This document shows positions 50,230-62,475 of a stretch of 64,000 bases of DNA, in pieces. Below the pieces are notes generated by a model. That model did no database searches. It saw only the letters and a list, made by a program, of their open reading frames with translations, and had not been told where the DNA came from. This DNA comes from Pantoea brenneri. GTDB taxonomy: Bacteria; Pseudomonadota; Gammaproteobacteria; Enterobacterales; Enterobacteriaceae. Location: assembly GCA_002095305.1 (NCBI GenBank), contig MIEI01000020.1:1-64000 (forward strand), written 5' to 3'. The translations under genes were made by a program, and so were the position numbers. How positions within the stretch are numbered: the first letter of the stretch is position 1; each line of letters begins with the position of its first letter.

Positions 50230-51327
50230 TTATTCCACCGTCTTACTGAACGCATCCAGCGCCAGCAGCGCGTGGGCAATATCTTCCGGCGACAGGTTCG
50301 GGTTCAGGTTCTTCAGCGTATCCCCCTCGCTGTTGGCTAGCGCCCCTATTTTGACCAGATTTTCCCAGCTCTCATTCTCCAGATGCAACTCCTTCAGCGT
50401 GGTCGGCATGTTGATGGCGCGATAGAAACGAATGTAGCGCGCAATCTCATCGTCCGGACGCCGCTCCAGCACCATCTGGGTCAGCGTACCGTAAGCGACT
50501 TTTTCACCGTGCGTCAGGTGATGGATATCGCCATCAATCGCGGTAAAGCCATTGTGGATGGCATGAGCCGCCGCCAGGCCGCCATTTTCGAAGCCCAGAC
50601 CAGAGAGCAGGGTGTTTGCCTCAACCACTGCCTCGACCGCTGGCGTTACCCGTTTTTCGCTTACCGCCACGAAGGCGCTGTAGCCCCAGGTCAGTAGCGT
50701 CTCTTCACAGGCGCGGGCAATCGCCAGACCGGCGAGGGTAGGATCACCGTTCACCATCGATTTGGCGTGCGAACGGGCCACCGCCTGCGCCTCGACCCAG
50801 GTTGCCAGGCCATCGGCGATACCGGATGCAAACAGCCGCGCCGGCGCGCTGGCGCACACCGCGGTATCCACCAGCACCAGGTCTGGGTTTTTACTGTAGA
50901 ACCGGTAGCTCTCAAACACGCCGCTGTCGGTGTAGATCACCGACAGCGCGCTGCAGGGTGCATCCGTTGAGGCAATAGTTGGCACGATCGCCACCGGCTG
51001 CTTCAGCTCATCAGCCACCGCCTTCACCGTATCCAGCGTTTTACCGCCGCCCAGCCCGACCACCACATTACAGCCCTGGTTTTTCGCCAGCTGGCTCAGT
51101 CGGGTAATCTCATTACTGGAGGCTTCGCCATTAAACTGCTGCCAGTTAAAATTAACGCCCGCCTTTTGCAGTGCCTGCTGCGTGCGCTCGCCAATCAGTT
51201 TCCAGACGATTTCATCCGCCACCAGGAAAGCGTTGTCACCCAGTTCGGCGATGTAAGGCCCCAGCTCATCCAGTACGCCAGCGCCCTGCACATATTTGCG
51301 GGGTGAAGAGAAGATAAATTTACTCAT
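50230..51327 (-). CDS. GldA-like glycerol dehydrogenase
   Basis: Iron-containing/zinc alcohol dehydrogenase-family enzyme oxidising glycerol to dihydroxyacetone or acting on related polyols. The 365-residue product tracks E. coli GldA (367): NAD-binding GLGGGKTLDTVKA, VPTIASTDAPCSALSVIYTD, and metal ligands in SGIADGLATW, AHAIHNGFTAI and HLTHGEKVAYG. ATG 51327 follows AGGAG by 8 bases. Identity is roughly half, so it may be a GldA paralogue with another substrate. It is divergent from the exporter at 51465. Confidence 0.85.
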   Translation of the reverse strand: MSKFIFSSPRKYVQGAGVLDELGPYIAELGDNAFLVADEIVWKLIGERTQQALQKAGVNFNWQQFNGEASSNEITRLSQLAKNQGCNVVVGLGGGKTLDTVKAVADELKQPVAIVPTIASTDAPCSALSVIYTDSGVFESYRFYSKNPDLVLVDTAVCASAPARLFASGIADGLATWVEAQAVARSHAKSMVNGDPTLAGLAIARACEETLLTWGYSAFVAVSEKRVTPAVEAVVEANTLLSGLGFENGGLAAAHAIHNGFTAIDGDIHHLTHGEKVAYGTLTQMVLERRPDDEIARYIRFYRAINMPTTLKELHLENESWENLVKIGALANSEGDTLKNLNPNLSPEDIAHALLALDAFSKTVE

Positions 51328-51464
51328 AATCACAACTCCTTAATATGAAGATAAACCGCTGTTAGCCTGGCACAAAGTCGGCAAACGGGCGGGGGAATCA
51401 CCAATGAGATGTCGCCGGAACCCTGTTAAGCTACGGCCAGCCCGCCATCTTCCAGGAGATCCTG

Positions 51465-52088
51465 ATGAGCACCACGCTGTTTTCTTTTCTGTTTGCGATT
51501 ACTGTTCTGACCCTGACGCCGGGCTTTGATACCGCGCTGGTGTTGCGCTCGGCGGTGGCCCAGGGCGCGAAGCGCGCCAGCGTAACGGCGCTGGGCGTGA
51601 CGCTCGGTTGTCTGGTGTGGGGCGTCGCGGTGGGATTAGGATTAGGCGCGCTGCTGCTGGCGTCTGAAATGGCCTACAACCTGCTGAAGTGGCTGGGCGC
51701 GGCGTGGTTACTCTACCTGGGACTGAAACTGCTGCTGAAACCGCGCCAGCAGCCAATGATTCAGAGCGGGCAACCGCTGCTGCAACAGGGCTATCTTGCC
51801 TGCTTCAGCCGCGGTTTGCTGGGCAACCTGCTGAATCCAAAAGTGGGGATCTTTTATGTCAGTTTTCTGCCGCAGTTTATTCCGGCCGGGGCATCGGTGG
51901 CGCTGTGGTGTAGCCTGATGGCGCTGACGCACATGCTGCTGGGACTGGTGTGGAATGCGGTGCTGATTGGTGGCAGCCACTATTTCGCCCGCCATCTGCG
52001 CCAGCCACGGGTGCTGAAAGTGATGGATCGCCTGACCGGCTGTGTGTTCATTGGCTTCGCGGCGAAACTGGCTTTGTCCCGCCGCTAA
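51465..52088 (+). CDS. LysE/RhtB-family amino acid exporter
   Basis: A 207-residue inner-membrane protein with six predicted spans and the family motif TLTPGFDTALVLRSAVAQG near the N-terminus, WLLYLGLKLLL and FSRGLLGNLLNPKVGIFYVSFLPQF. Such proteins export amino acids or their derivatives; the substrate is not predictable. ATG 51465 follows AGGAGATC. It is convergent with cmoB. Confidence 0.85.
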   Translation: MSTTLFSFLFAITVLTLTPGFDTALVLRSAVAQGAKRASVTALGVTLGCLVWGVAVGLGLGALLLASEMAYNLLKWLGAAWLLYLGLKLLLKPRQQPMIQSGQPLLQQGYLACFSRGLLGNLLNPKVGIFYVSFLPQFIPAGASVALWCSLMALTHMLLGLVWNAVLIGGSHYFARHLRQPRVLKVMDRLTGCVFIGFAAKLALSRR

Positions 52089-52104
52089 GCTTCAGGGAAG
52101 GATT

Positions 52105-53864
<1,760 letters not shown>

Positions 53865-53879
53865 TTAACCCGGCAACAC

Positions 53880-54275
53880 TCAGTGTAGCGTCACCACCAG
53901 TTCCCATGGCAGGTAGATCAGGTTAAAAATCACCATGCCGCACAACGAAAACAGCGTCAGCAGCATGCCATATTTGCGGCCCGGCATGGCGCTGTGGCGC
54001 AGACCCCAGGCGTGCAGCAGGCGGCTGATAAAAAATAGCAGGGCGGTGAGGTGCACCATCCAGATATCGGCACCGTTCATCTCCATCATCACCAGCAACA
54101 GCAGCGCCAGCGGGATGGTTTCAATGGCGTTGCCGTGAATGCGTATCGCCATTTTTAAATCATGATAACCCCCATCGCCATACGCCACCCGATAGAAGCG
54201 GCGGTAACGCACCACATCCAGGGTAAACTTCATGACCAGCAACGCACCCCACACCACGTATAACGCGCTAACCAT
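53880..54275 (-). CDS. yecN: MAPEG-family membrane protein YecN
   Basis: A 131-residue inner-membrane protein with four spans and the MAPEG signature (RIHGNAIETIPLALLLL, then SRLLHAWGLRH). The family includes glutathione-dependent enzymes, but the activity of YecN is unknown. It lies upstream of cmoAB as in E. coli. Confidence 0.88.
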   Translation of the reverse strand: MVSALYVVWGALLVMKFTLDVVRYRRFYRVAYGDGGYHDLKMAIRIHGNAIETIPLALLLLVMMEMNGADIWMVHLTALLFFISRLLHAWGLRHSAMPGRKYGMLLTLFSLCGMVIFNLIYLPWELVVTLH

Positions 54276-54343
54276 TGTGACTCCATCAGCATCAGTAAGG
54301 CGGCTATTCTAACCAGCGCGGAGGGCGCTGTCCTGTCCACTGA

Positions 54344-55165
54344 TTAAAACAGTGAATCCTGTTGCGGCCAGTCGGGACCGCTGCCAATCCGCGGATCAAT
54401 CTGTTGCAACTGCGGCCATAACGCCTGCACCAGTGGAAATACCTGGCCCATATCCGGGGTGTGCAGAAACAGCATCGCGTCGCCCTGTTGCAGCCATTCG
54501 GTTAACTTTGGCCGCCAGATCTGAAACAGCGGCACGCTCTCTTCGACGCTGTCGCTGCCGATAAACCGCACCATCGGCTGCGAGCCGGTGCGTACAGCAT
54601 GCGGCGGCACGCGGGGCTTCTGCGCGCGCGCCGCCAGCGCCGCCGGGTTTTGCGAGGTTGAGGCGTGGACCGGGCGGCTGTCCAGCACCACCCGGTTAAT
54701 GCCGCGCGCCAGCAGACCGCGATTCAGCGCCCGCTCGGCTTCACCTTTGGCAAAGAACGCCGCGTGACGCACTTCGACTCCGTATTGAAAACGCGCGGGC
54801 AGGCTGTCCAGAAAGCGCCAGAGATCGTTAAGCTGCGCTGGCGAAAAGGTGGCGGGCAGTTGCAGCCAGTACTGACCGATACGATCGGCCAGCGGCTCCA
54901 TCAGGCGCAGAAAGTCGGTCAGCAGATCGTCGCTGTGTTGCAGCGCCGCCTGATGGCTGATGGTATTGGGAAACTTAAAGCAGAAGCGAAAGTCGTCGTG
55001 GGTCATCTCACGCCAGCGCAGCACGGTATCGGCTGTCGGCAGCGCGTACAGCGTGGTATTGCCTTCGACACAGTGAAAATAGCGGGCATAATCCGCGAGG
55101 CTCTCAATGCCCCAGCGTTTCCAGTGCGAATGCTGCCACTGGGGCAGGCCAATACGAAGTGTCAC
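54344..55165 (-). CDS. yecE: DUF72 family protein YecE
   Basis: A 273-residue TIM-barrel-like DUF72 protein of unknown function. Recognisable segments are LRIGLPQWQHSHW, YFHCVEGNTTLYALP, FCFKFPNTISH, VEVRHAAFF and LFLHTPDMGQVFP, all as in E. coli YecE (272). E. coli has yecD between aspS and yecE; here it is absent. The gene is divergent from aspS. Start ATG 55165 follows GGAGAG. Confidence 0.9.
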   Translation of the reverse strand: MTLRIGLPQWQHSHWKRWGIESLADYARYFHCVEGNTTLYALPTADTVLRWREMTHDDFRFCFKFPNTISHQAALQHSDDLLTDFLRLMEPLADRIGQYWLQLPATFSPAQLNDLWRFLDSLPARFQYGVEVRHAAFFAKGEAERALNRGLLARGINRVVLDSRPVHASTSQNPAALAARAQKPRVPPHAVRTGSQPMVRFIGSDSVEESVPLFQIWRPKLTEWLQQGDAMLFLHTPDMGQVFPLVQALWPQLQQIDPRIGSGPDWPQQDSLF

Positions 55166-55295
55166 ACCCTCTCTCCTGGCTCTGAGTTAAGATTTGCGAT
55201 TATCCTCTAAGGTCACGCCCCGGTGCAAACAGGCCCGCTGCGGATGAAATCGCCGCTTTGGCGCGGCTCTACTTATCCTGTTTGCCTTTTTCCAT

Positions 55296-55301
55296 TATAA
55301 T
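55296..55301 (+). promoter_or_regulatory. sigma-70 -10 hexamer of aspS
   Basis: TATAAT is a perfect -10 84 bp upstream of aspS, with TTATCC as a poor -35 at 17-bp spacing. Confidence 0.5.
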
Positions 55302-55385
55302 GACCGCCATTTTTGCGACAGCATCGCATCAGGTTACGCGGCCGGATGCTGTCAGCTGCAGCGGCGAAGTTAAAAGGATAGTGTT

Positions 55386-57164
55386 ATGCGTACAGAATAT
55401 TGCGGACAGCTCAATCTGTCTCATGTGGGTCAGCAAGTCACTCTTTGCGGCTGGGTAAACCGCCGTCGCGATCTGGGAAGCCTGATTTTTATCGATATGC
55501 GCGACCGTGAAGGCATCGTGCAGGTATTTTTTGATCCCGATCGTCAGGACGCGTTTAAGCTGGCTTCTGAACTGCGTAACGAATTCTGTATCCAGATTAC
55601 CGGTACCGTGCGTGCCCGTGACGATAAGAATAAAAACAGCGAAATGGCGACCGGCGAAGTCGAAGTGTTTGCCCATGCGCTGAACATCATCAACCGTTCT
55701 GAGCCGCTGCCGCTGGATGCTAACCAGAACAACAGCGAAGAAGCGCGCCTGAAGTACCGCTATCTGGACCTGCGTCGTCCTGAGATGGTGACCCGCCTGA
55801 AAACCCGCGCGAAAATCACCAGCTTCGTGCGCCGTTTTATGGACGATGAAGGCTTCCTCGATATCGAAACCCCGATGCTGACCAAAGCCACGCCGGAAGG
55901 CGCGCGCGACTATCTGGTGCCAAGCCGGGTTCATAAAGGCAAGTTCTATGCGCTGCCCCAGTCGCCACAGCTGTTCAAACAGCTGCTGATGATGTCGGGC
56001 TTCGATCGCTACTACCAGATTGTTAAATGCTTCCGTGACGAAGATTTGCGCGCCGACCGTCAGCCGGAATTTACCCAGATCGACGTTGAAACCTCCTTCA
56101 TGACCGCGCCGCAGGTGCGTGAGGTGATGGAGCGTTTAATCCGTAATCTGTGGCAGGCGGTACAGGGTGTGGATCTCGGTGAGTTCCCGCAGATGACCTT
56201 TGCCGAAGCGATGCACCGGTACGGCTCCGATAAGCCCGACCTGCGTAACCCGATGGAGCTGGTGGACGTTGGCGACCTGCTGAAAAATGTCGAATTCCAG
56301 GTCTTCGCGGGTCCGGCGAACGATGCCAAAGGCCGCGTGGCGGCACTGCGTGTGCCAGCTGGCGCGCAGCTGAGCCGTAAGCAGATTGATGAATACGGCA
56401 AATTCGTTGAGATTTATGGCGCCAAAGGTCTGGCGTGGATGAAAGTCAACGTGCGTGCTGATGGACTGGAGGGGGTGCAGAGTCCGGTCGCGAAGTTCCT
56501 CAACGCAGAGATCGTCGAAGGCATTCTGAGCCGCACCGGCGCGCAGGATGGCGACATCATCTTCTTTGGTGCCGATCGCGCCAAAGTGGTGGCCGATGCG
56601 CTGGGTGCACTGCGTCTCAAAGTGGGCCGCGATCTGAGCATCACCGATGAGAAAGCCTGGGCTCCGCTGTGGGTGATCGACTTCCCGATGTTTGAAGAGG
56701 ACGAAGAGGGCGGCCTGGCGGCGATGCACCATCCGTTCACCGCGCCGAAAGAGATGAGCGCCGATGAGCTGGCCGCCGATCCGACCCGTGCAGTGGCTAA
56801 CGCCTATGACATGGTGATCAACGGCTATGAAGTCGGCGGCGGCTCGGTGCGTATCCATAACGGCAAAATGCAGCAGACGGTGTTCAGCATTCTGGGTATT
56901 GAAGAGCATGAGCAGCGCGAGAAGTTTGGCTTCCTGCTGGATGCGCTGAAGTTCGGTACGCCGCCGCACGCGGGCCTGGCATTTGGTCTGGATCGTCTGA
57001 CCATGCTGCTGACCGGTACCGATAACATTCGTGACGTGATTGCGTTCCCGAAAACCACCGCTGCGGCCTGCCTGATGACCGAAGCCCCAAGCGAAGCGAA
57101 TCCCGCCTCGCTGCTGGAGCTGGGCATTCAGGTGGTAAAAAAAGAAAAGCCTGAGACTAAATAA
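55386..57164 (+). CDS. aspS: aspartyl-tRNA synthetase AspS
   Basis: Class II synthetase that charges tRNA-Asp. The 592-residue product has the OB-fold anticodon domain (about residues 1-105: [23 protein letters not shown]), motif 2 ([19 protein letters not shown]), the large bacterial GAD insertion and motif 3 ([13 protein letters not shown]). E. coli AspS has 590 residues. ATG 55386 follows AAAAGGATAG. Its stop overlaps nudB (TAATG). Confidence 0.97.
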   Translation: MRTEYCGQLNLSHVGQQVTLCGWVNRRRDLGSLIFIDMRDREGIVQVFFDPDRQDAFKLASELRNEFCIQITGTVRARDDKNKNSEMATGEVEVFAHALNIINRSEPLPLDANQNNSEEARLKYRYLDLRRPEMVTRLKTRAKITSFVRRFMDDEGFLDIETPMLTKATPEGARDYLVPSRVHKGKFYALPQSPQLFKQLLMMSGFDRYYQIVKCFRDEDLRADRQPEFTQIDVETSFMTAPQVREVMERLIRNLWQAVQGVDLGEFPQMTFAEAMHRYGSDKPDLRNPMELVDVGDLLKNVEFQVFAGPANDAKGRVAALRVPAGAQLSRKQIDEYGKFVEIYGAKGLAWMKVNVRADGLEGVQSPVAKFLNAEIVEGILSRTGAQDGDIIFFGADRAKVVADALGALRLKVGRDLSITDEKAWAPLWVIDFPMFEEDEEGGLAAMHHPFTAPKEMSADELAADPTRAVANAYDMVINGYEVGGGSVRIHNGKMQQTVFSILGIEEHEQREKFGFLLDALKFGTPPHAGLAFGLDRLTMLLTGTDNIRDVIAFPKTTAAACLMTEAPSEANPASLLELGIQVVKKEKPETK

Positions 57165-57595
57165 TGGGCTATAAACATCCGGTTTCAGTGCTGGTGGTCA
57201 TTGTGGCGCGCGACACTGGCCGGGTGTTAATGCTGCAGCGGCAGGACGATCCGGCCTTCTGGCAGTCGGTAACCGGCAGCCTGGAGGCGGATGAAACGCC
57301 GCTGGCCGCTGCCCGGCGTGAAGTGGGCGAGGAGTTGGGCATTGACGTGCTGGCGGAACGGCTGGAGGTGGAAGATTGTCAGCGTCAGATCGACTTTGAA
57401 ATCTTTCCGCACTATCGCCATCGCTACGCACCCGGTGTCACCCATAATCACGAACACTGGTTCCGGCTGCGGTTGCCAGCAGAGCGGGCAATTGCACTGA
57501 CCGAGCATCTGGCGTTTCGCTGGCTGGCACCGGCAGAAGCGGCTGCGCTCACCAAGTCCTGGAGTAATCGCCAGGCGATTGAAGAATTTACCTGA
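57164..57595 (+). CDS. nudB: dihydroneopterin triphosphate pyrophosphatase NudB
   Basis: Nudix hydrolase of folate synthesis that removes pyrophosphate from dihydroneopterin triphosphate. The 143-residue product has the Nudix box from GSLEADETPLAAARREVGEE onward (Gx5Ex7REUxEExGU) at about residues 39-61 and FWQSVTG before it. E. coli NudB has 150 residues. Its ATG overlaps the aspS stop. The 57596-57828 gap before yebC shows no gene. Confidence 0.93.
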   Translation: MGYKHPVSVLVVIVARDTGRVLMLQRQDDPAFWQSVTGSLEADETPLAAARREVGEELGIDVLAERLEVEDCQRQIDFEIFPHYRHRYAPGVTHNHEHWFRLRLPAERAIALTEHLAFRWLAPAEAAALTKSWSNRQAIEEFT

Positions 57596-57828
57596 ATCGC
57601 TGCTGCCGCGCATTTTTCCGGCGGCGAATCGATTAAATTTATGAATCTGGTGAGTTTTAACAGGACTACACCAACGTATTGAACAGTCAGGCGTACCCGG
57701 TGCCGTGAGGTTGTTCACCGCCAGCGCGACGTAGCCAGCGTACTGTGTACGTGAGTTGCGAGCCGGCCAGCGGGACAATCCCGGCGGCAGGATAGCCTGC
57801 ACCATGCTAAGTTCGGAGAAAAAGTAAC

Positions 57829-58572
57829 ATGGCAGGACATAGTAAGTGGGCAAATACCAAGCACCGTAAAGCGGCACAGGACGCGAAGCGGGGCAAAATT
57901 TTCACCAAGATCATTCGTGAACTGGTGACGGCGGCCAAACTGGGCGGCGGCGATCCGGGCTCGAACCCACGCCTGCGTGCCGCAATGGACAAAGCGCTCT
58001 CCAACAACATGACGCGTGAAACCATGGATCGCGCCATCGCGCGCGGCGTCGGCGGTGATGACAACGCCAACATGGAAACCATCATCTATGAAGGCTACGG
58101 TCCGGGCGGCTCTGCCATCATGATCGAGTGCCTGAGCGACAACCGCAACCGTACCGTGGGCGAAGTGCGTCACGCCTTCACCAAAACCGGCGGAAACCTC
58201 GGTACTGACGGCTCTGTTGCCTACCTGTTCAGCAAAAAAGGGGTGATCTCCTATGCGCCGGGTCAGGATGAAGATGCGGTGATGGAAGCTGCGCTGGAAG
58301 CCGGAGCTGAAGATGTGGTCAGCTACGACGATGGCGCGATTGACGTTTTCACCGCCTGGGAAGAGATGGGCGCGGTGCGTGATGCGCTGGAAGCGGTCGG
58401 CCTGAAAGCGGATACCGCTGAAGTGTCGATGATCCCGTCTACTAAAGCGGAAATGGATGCGGAAACGGCACCGAAACTGCTGCGTCTGATCGACATGCTG
58501 GAAGATTGCGACGATGTGCAGGAGGTTTATCACAACGGTGAGATCTCCGACGAGGTGGCGGAAACGCTGTAA
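57829..58572 (+). CDS. yebC: YebC/TACO1-family protein
   Basis: A 247-residue cytoplasmic protein of the YebC family, conserved in bacteria and linked to transcription control and, more recently, to translation of proline-rich stretches. It has the family N-terminus [20 protein letters not shown] and the domain strings [20 protein letters not shown] and [15 protein letters not shown]. coli YebC has 246 residues. It is followed by ruvC after 37 bp, as in E. coli. Confidence 0.95.
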   Translation: MAGHSKWANTKHRKAAQDAKRGKIFTKIIRELVTAAKLGGGDPGSNPRLRAAMDKALSNNMTRETMDRAIARGVGGDDNANMETIIYEGYGPGGSAIMIECLSDNRNRTVGEVRHAFTKTGGNLGTDGSVAYLFSKKGVISYAPGQDEDAVMEAALEAGAEDVVSYDDGAIDVFTAWEEMGAVRDALEAVGLKADTAEVSMIPSTKAEMDAETAPKLLRLIDMLEDCDDVQEVYHNGEISDEVAETL

Positions 58573-58609
58573 TGGCGCTGACCCGCACCTCCTTAACCGG
58601 GGAGGCTTA

Positions 58610-59137
58610 ATGTCGATTATTCTGGGTATCGATCCCGGTTCGCGCATCACCGGTTATGGTGTCATTCGTCAGACCGGCCGCCAGCTCACCTATCTGGGCA
58701 GCGGCTGTATCCGCACTAATACCACTGAGTTGCCCGCCCGTCTGAAGTTAATTTATGCGGGCGTCTGCGAGATCATCACCCAGTTTTCGCCCGATTACTT
58801 CGCCATCGAACAGGTGTTCATGGCGAAGAACGCGGATTCTGCGCTGAAACTGGGCCAGGCACGTGGCGCGGCCATTGTCGCCGCGGTCAATCACGATCTG
58901 CCGGTGTTTGAGTACGCCGCGCGTCAGGTTAAACAGACGGTAGTCGGGATTGGCAGCGCCGAAAAAAGCCAGGTGCAGCACATGGTGCGCACCCTGCTGA
59001 AGCTGCCCGCCAACCCGCAGGCCGATGCTGCCGATGCGCTGGCAATCGCCATTACTCATTGCCACGTGTCGCAGAATGCCGCACGGATGAGCGACAGCAA
59101 GCTGGTGCTGACCCGCGGGCGTTTACGTTCAGGTTAG
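58610..59137 (+). CDS. ruvC: Holliday junction endonuclease RuvC
   Basis: Dimeric nuclease that cuts Holliday junctions made by RuvAB. The 175-residue product carries the four acidic residues of the RNase H fold: Asp in [13 protein letters not shown] (residue 7), Glu in FAIEQVF, and the pair in [14 protein letters not shown] 58610 follows GGGGAGG and gives the family start MSIILGID. It ends before a terminator that also serves as the ruvA LexA site. Confidence 0.96.
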   Translation: MSIILGIDPGSRITGYGVIRQTGRQLTYLGSGCIRTNTTELPARLKLIYAGVCEIITQFSPDYFAIEQVFMAKNADSALKLGQARGAAIVAAVNHDLPVFEYAARQVKQTVVGIGSAEKSQVQHMVRTLLKLPANPQADAADALAIAITHCHVSQNAARMSDSKLVLTRGRLRSG

Positions 59138-59161
59138 CCGCGCGGTTGCCGGCACACGCAC

Positions 59162-59188
59162 AGGCTGGATATTCATCCAGCCTTTTTT
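59162..59188 (+). terminator. terminator of yebC-ruvC
   Basis: AGGCTGGAT-ATTC-ATCCAGCCT is a perfect 9-bp stem followed by a T run, 24 bases after ruvC. Its core is the LexA operator of ruvAB. Confidence 0.85.
59165..59180. promoter_or_regulatory. LexA (SOS) box of ruvAB
   Basis: CTGGATATTCATCCAG fits CTG-N10-CAG and closely resembles the E. coli ruvA box (CTGGATATCTATCCAG). It overlaps the -35 region (TATTCA) of a promoter with -10 TATAAA at 59193-59198. Confidence 0.88.
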
Positions 59189-59232
59189 ATGTTATAAAAT
59201 CCGCCACATTGGTTGGTTAAGGAAGCATTCAG

Positions 59233-59847
59233 GTGATAGGTCGTTTACGGGGCAATATTCTGGAAAAGCAGCCGCCGCTGGTGCTGCTTGAGGCACACGG
59301 CGTAGGGTATGAAGTCCATATGCCAATGACCTGTTTTTATGAACTGCCTGAACTGAATCACGAAGCGGTGATTTTTACCCACTTCGTGGTGCGCGAAGAT
59401 GCGCAGCTGCTGTTCGGCTTCAACAGCAAGCAGGAACGTGCGCTGTTTCGTGAGTTGATTAAGGTGAATGGCGTCGGCCCGAAACTGGCGTTAGCGATCC
59501 TCTCTGGCATGTCGGCGCAGCAGTTCGTTACTGCGGTCGAGAAAGAGGAGATTGCCTCGCTGGTGAAACTGCCGGGCGTAGGCAAGAAGACCGCTGAGCG
59601 TCTGGTGGTCGAGATGAAGGACCGCTTCAAGGGGATGCACGGCGATCTGTTTGGCGGCGATTCCGCCTTTACGCTTACCACGCCGAATGCCGAACCGGAA
59701 ACCAACGATGCCGAAGCCGAAGCGGTTGCAGCGCTGGTGTCGCTGGGTTATAAACCGCAGGAAGCCAGTCGTATGATCAGTAAAGTCGGTCGACCGGATG
59801 CGGATTGCGAAACGCTGATCCGCGAAGCGCTACGCGCCGCCATTTGA
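59233..59847 (+). CDS. ruvA: Holliday junction recognition protein RuvA
   Basis: Tetramer that binds four-way junctions and loads RuvB. The 204-residue product has the N-terminal OB domain ([19 protein letters not shown]), two helix-hairpin-helix motifs ([11 protein letters not shown] and [12 protein letters not shown]) and a C-terminal RuvB-binding domain ([16 protein letters not shown]). The start is GTG 59233. It is LexA-controlled and followed by ruvB after 8 bp. Confidence 0.96.
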   Translation: MIGRLRGNILEKQPPLVLLEAHGVGYEVHMPMTCFYELPELNHEAVIFTHFVVREDAQLLFGFNSKQERALFRELIKVNGVGPKLALAILSGMSAQQFVTAVEKEEIASLVKLPGVGKKTAERLVVEMKDRFKGMHGDLFGGDSAFTLTTPNAEPETNDAEAEAVAALVSLGYKPQEASRMISKVGRPDADCETLIREALRAAI

Positions 59848-59855
59848 GGTAAGTC

Positions 59856-60860
59856 ATGATAGAAGCCGACCGCCTGGTCTCTGCTGTAAGCGTTAACGAA
59901 GAAGAGAGTCTCGATCGCGCCATTCGCCCGAAAATGCTGACCGAGTATGTCGGCCAGCCGCAGGTGCGTGAGCAGATGGAGATTTTCATCAAGGCAGCGC
60001 AGCTGCGCGGCGATGCACTCGATCATCTGCTGATTTTTGGTCCGCCGGGGCTTGGCAAAACCACCCTGGCGAACATCGTCGCCAATGAAATGGGGGTTAA
60101 TCTGCGCACCACCTCTGGCCCGGTGCTGGAGAAAGCCGGTGACCTGGCGGCGATGCTGACCAACCTTGAACCGCATGACGTCCTGTTTATCGATGAAATT
60201 CACCGCCTGTCGCCGGTGGTAGAGGAAGTTCTCTACCCGGCGATGGAAGATTATCAGCTGGATATCATGATTGGTGAAGGTCCGGCTGCCCGTTCAATTA
60301 AGCTCGATCTGCCGCCGTTTACCCTGATTGGTGCCACCACCCGCGCCGGTTCACTCACTTCGCCGTTACGCGATCGCTTCGGCATTGTGCAGCGGCTGGA
60401 GTTCTATCAGGTGAAAGATCTGCAGCACATTGTTGGCCGCAGTGCCGCCTGTCTGGGGCTGGCGCTGAGCGACGAGGGCGCGTTAGAGATCGCCCGTCGC
60501 GCACGCGGTACGCCGCGTATCGCCAACCGTCTGCTGCGCCGGGTGCGGGATTTTGCCGAAGTGCGGGCTAACGGTGAGCTGAGCGGCGAGGTTTCCTCCA
60601 GCGCACTCGATATGCTGAACGTCGACAGCGAAGGGTTCGATTATATGGACCGCAAGCTGCTGCTGGCGATTATCGATAAGTTCATGGGCGGACCCGTCGG
60701 ACTGGATAACCTGGCTGCCGCGATTGGCGAAGAGCGTGAAACGATTGAAGATGTGATCGAGCCGTTTTTGATCCAGCAGGGATTCATTCAGCGCACACCG
60801 CGCGGCCGGATGGCCACGCAGCATGCTTATCGTCATTTTGGCATTACCCGCGAGGTCTGA
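59856..60860 (+). CDS. ruvB: Holliday junction branch migration ATPase RuvB
   Basis: AAA+ motor that drives branch migration with RuvA. The 334-residue product has Walker [10 protein letters not shown] (about residues 62-70), Walker [10 protein letters not shown], sensor 1 LIGATTRAG, the arginine finger region SPLRDRFG and a C-terminal winged helix. E. coli RuvB has 336 residues. ATG 59856 follows GAGGTAAG. It is convergent with znuB, with no gap. Confidence 0.97.
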   Translation: MIEADRLVSAVSVNEEESLDRAIRPKMLTEYVGQPQVREQMEIFIKAAQLRGDALDHLLIFGPPGLGKTTLANIVANEMGVNLRTTSGPVLEKAGDLAAMLTNLEPHDVLFIDEIHRLSPVVEEVLYPAMEDYQLDIMIGEGPAARSIKLDLPPFTLIGATTRAGSLTSPLRDRFGIVQRLEFYQVKDLQHIVGRSAACLGLALSDEGALEIARRARGTPRIANRLLRRVRDFAEVRANGELSGEVSSSALDMLNVDSEGFDYMDRKLLLAIIDKFMGGPVGLDNLAAAIGEERETIEDVIEPFLIQQGFIQRTPRGRMATQHAYRHFGITREV

Positions 60861-61646
60861 TCAGACCGCCGGTTTGCGCGCCATGCTGATAATAAACAGG
60901 ATCGCGGCGCTCAGTACCACCGACGGACCGGCGGGCGTGTCGTAGAAGGCGGAGAAGGTCAGGCCGCCGGTAACAGCCAGCACGCCGATAATCACCGCCA
61001 CGCCAGCCATTCCCTCGGGTGAACGGACAAAACGTCGGGCGGTGGCGGCCGGGATGATCAGCAGCGAGGTAATAATCAACGCGCCGACAAACTTCATTGC
61101 CACCCCGATAGTCAGCGCGGTCACCAGCATCAGAATCAGGCGGGTTCGCTGAATATTGACGCCATCCACCTGCGCCAGTTCCGGGCTAATGGTCATCGAC
61201 AGCAGCGAACGCCACTGCCACGCCATCACCAGTAACACCACCACCACGCCGCCGCCCATCATCCACAGATCGTCCGGCGTCACCGCCAGCAAATCACCAA
61301 ACAGATAGGCCATCAGGTCGACGCGCACGTTCTTCATCAGGCTGACCACCACCAGACCCAGCGACAGCGCGCTGTGCGCCATGATGCCGAGCAGGGTATC
61401 GATCGCCAGATGCGGACGTCGTTCCAGCCATACCAGCCCGAGAGCCAGACAGACCGTCACCAGGATCACGGCATAATAAGGATTAACGTTGAACAGCAGG
61501 CCAAACGCGACGCCGAGCAGCGAGGCATGGGCCAGCGTATCGCCGAAGTAGGACATTTTGCGCCAGACGACAAACGACCCCAGCGGGCCCGCAGCCAGCG
61601 CTAACATCACGCCGCCTAGCCAGCCCGGTAATAACAACTCAATCAT
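60861..61646 (-). CDS. znuB: zinc ABC transporter permease ZnuB
   Basis: Inner-membrane channel of high-affinity zinc import. The 261-residue product has about eight spans and the ABC-3 family strings [26 protein letters not shown] and [18 protein letters not shown] (parts quoted). Its start overlaps the znuC stop (ATGA). E. coli ZnuB also has 261 residues. Confidence 0.95.
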   Translation of the reverse strand: MIELLLPGWLGGVMLALAAGPLGSFVVWRKMSYFGDTLAHASLLGVAFGLLFNVNPYYAVILVTVCLALGLVWLERRPHLAIDTLLGIMAHSALSLGLVVVSLMKNVRVDLMAYLFGDLLAVTPDDLWMMGGGVVVVLLVMAWQWRSLLSMTISPELAQVDGVNIQRTRLILMLVTALTIGVAMKFVGALIITSLLIIPAATARRFVRSPEGMAGVAVIIGVLAVTGGLTFSAFYDTPAGPSVVLSAAILFIISMARKPAV

Positions 61647-62398
61647 GATGAACCCTGTCCTTTGCGTAAAACGATTCGTCCCTGCAGGTCGTGACGGTGA
61701 TTATGATGATGACGATAAATGGCCAGTTGTTGTGCGCCGCGCGGACCGAACATCGCGATAAACTCGGGATGTTGCGATACCGCTTCCGGGGTCCCGGAGC
61801 AGCAGATGTGGTGATTAAGGCATAGCACCTCATCGGTTTTGGCCATCACCAGGTGCAGATCGTGGGAGACCATCAACACGCCACAGTTCAGTTCATGACG
61901 CAGCTGGTCGATGAGATCGTACAGCGCCACCTGGCCATTGACGTCAACCCCCTGAGTCGGCTCGTCGAGCACCAGTAACTGGGGCTGGTTGAGCAGGGCG
62001 CGCGCCAGTAACACCCGCTGGGTTTCACCACCGGAGAGTTTTTGCAGTGGCGCATTGAGCAGGTGACCGGCCTGAACACGTTTCAGGGCTGGCAGGATCT
62101 CTGCGCTTTTACTGCCACGCGACAGGCGCATAAAGCGTTCCACCGTGACCGGCAGCGTCGGGTCGATGTGCAGTTTCTGCGGCACATAGCCAATACGCAG
62201 GGCCGGATCACGCCTGAGCGTGCCGCTGGTCGGCGCGAGCAGACCCAGCACCACACGCACCAGGGTCGACTTACCCGCACCGTTTGGTCCCAGCAACGTC
62301 AGAATGCGCCCCGGCTGCAGCGCCAGACTGACGCCAGACAGCACGTTGCGCTGGTCAAATTTGATCGAAACGTTTTCGAGTGTAACAAGTGAGGTCAT
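61643..62398 (-). CDS. znuC: zinc ABC transporter ATPase ZnuC
   Basis: ATP-binding subunit of zinc import. The 251-residue product has Walker [13 protein letters not shown] (near residue 37), the signature [15 protein letters not shown], Walker [13 protein letters not shown] and the His-rich C-terminal RHHHNHRHD found in enteric ZnuC. ATG 62398 gives [15 protein letters not shown]; an in-frame start 18 bases upstream is not conserved. Divergent from znuA across a Zur box. Confidence 0.95.
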   Translation of the reverse strand: MTSLVTLENVSIKFDQRNVLSGVSLALQPGRILTLLGPNGAGKSTLVRVVLGLLAPTSGTLRRDPALRIGYVPQKLHIDPTLPVTVERFMRLSRGSKSAEILPALKRVQAGHLLNAPLQKLSGGETQRVLLARALLNQPQLLVLDEPTQGVDVNGQVALYDLIDQLRHELNCGVLMVSHDLHLVMAKTDEVLCLNHHICCSGTPEAVSQHPEFIAMFGPRGAQQLAIYRHHHNHRHDLQGRIVLRKGQGSS

Positions 62399-62423
62399 AG
62401 TATTTACAGGTTGCACAGAATTT

Positions 62424-62446
62424 CGAATGTTATAATATCACATCCC
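62424..62446. promoter_or_regulatory. Zur box of the znuA/znuCB divergent promoter
   Basis: GAATGTTATAATATCACATC matches the enteric Zur operator (GAAATGTTATAWTATCACATTTC core). It is centred between znuC and znuA, so Zn-Zur should repress both directions. Confidence 0.9.
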
Positions 62447-62475
62447 ACACCCAGGTCACGATGGAATGACGCATA

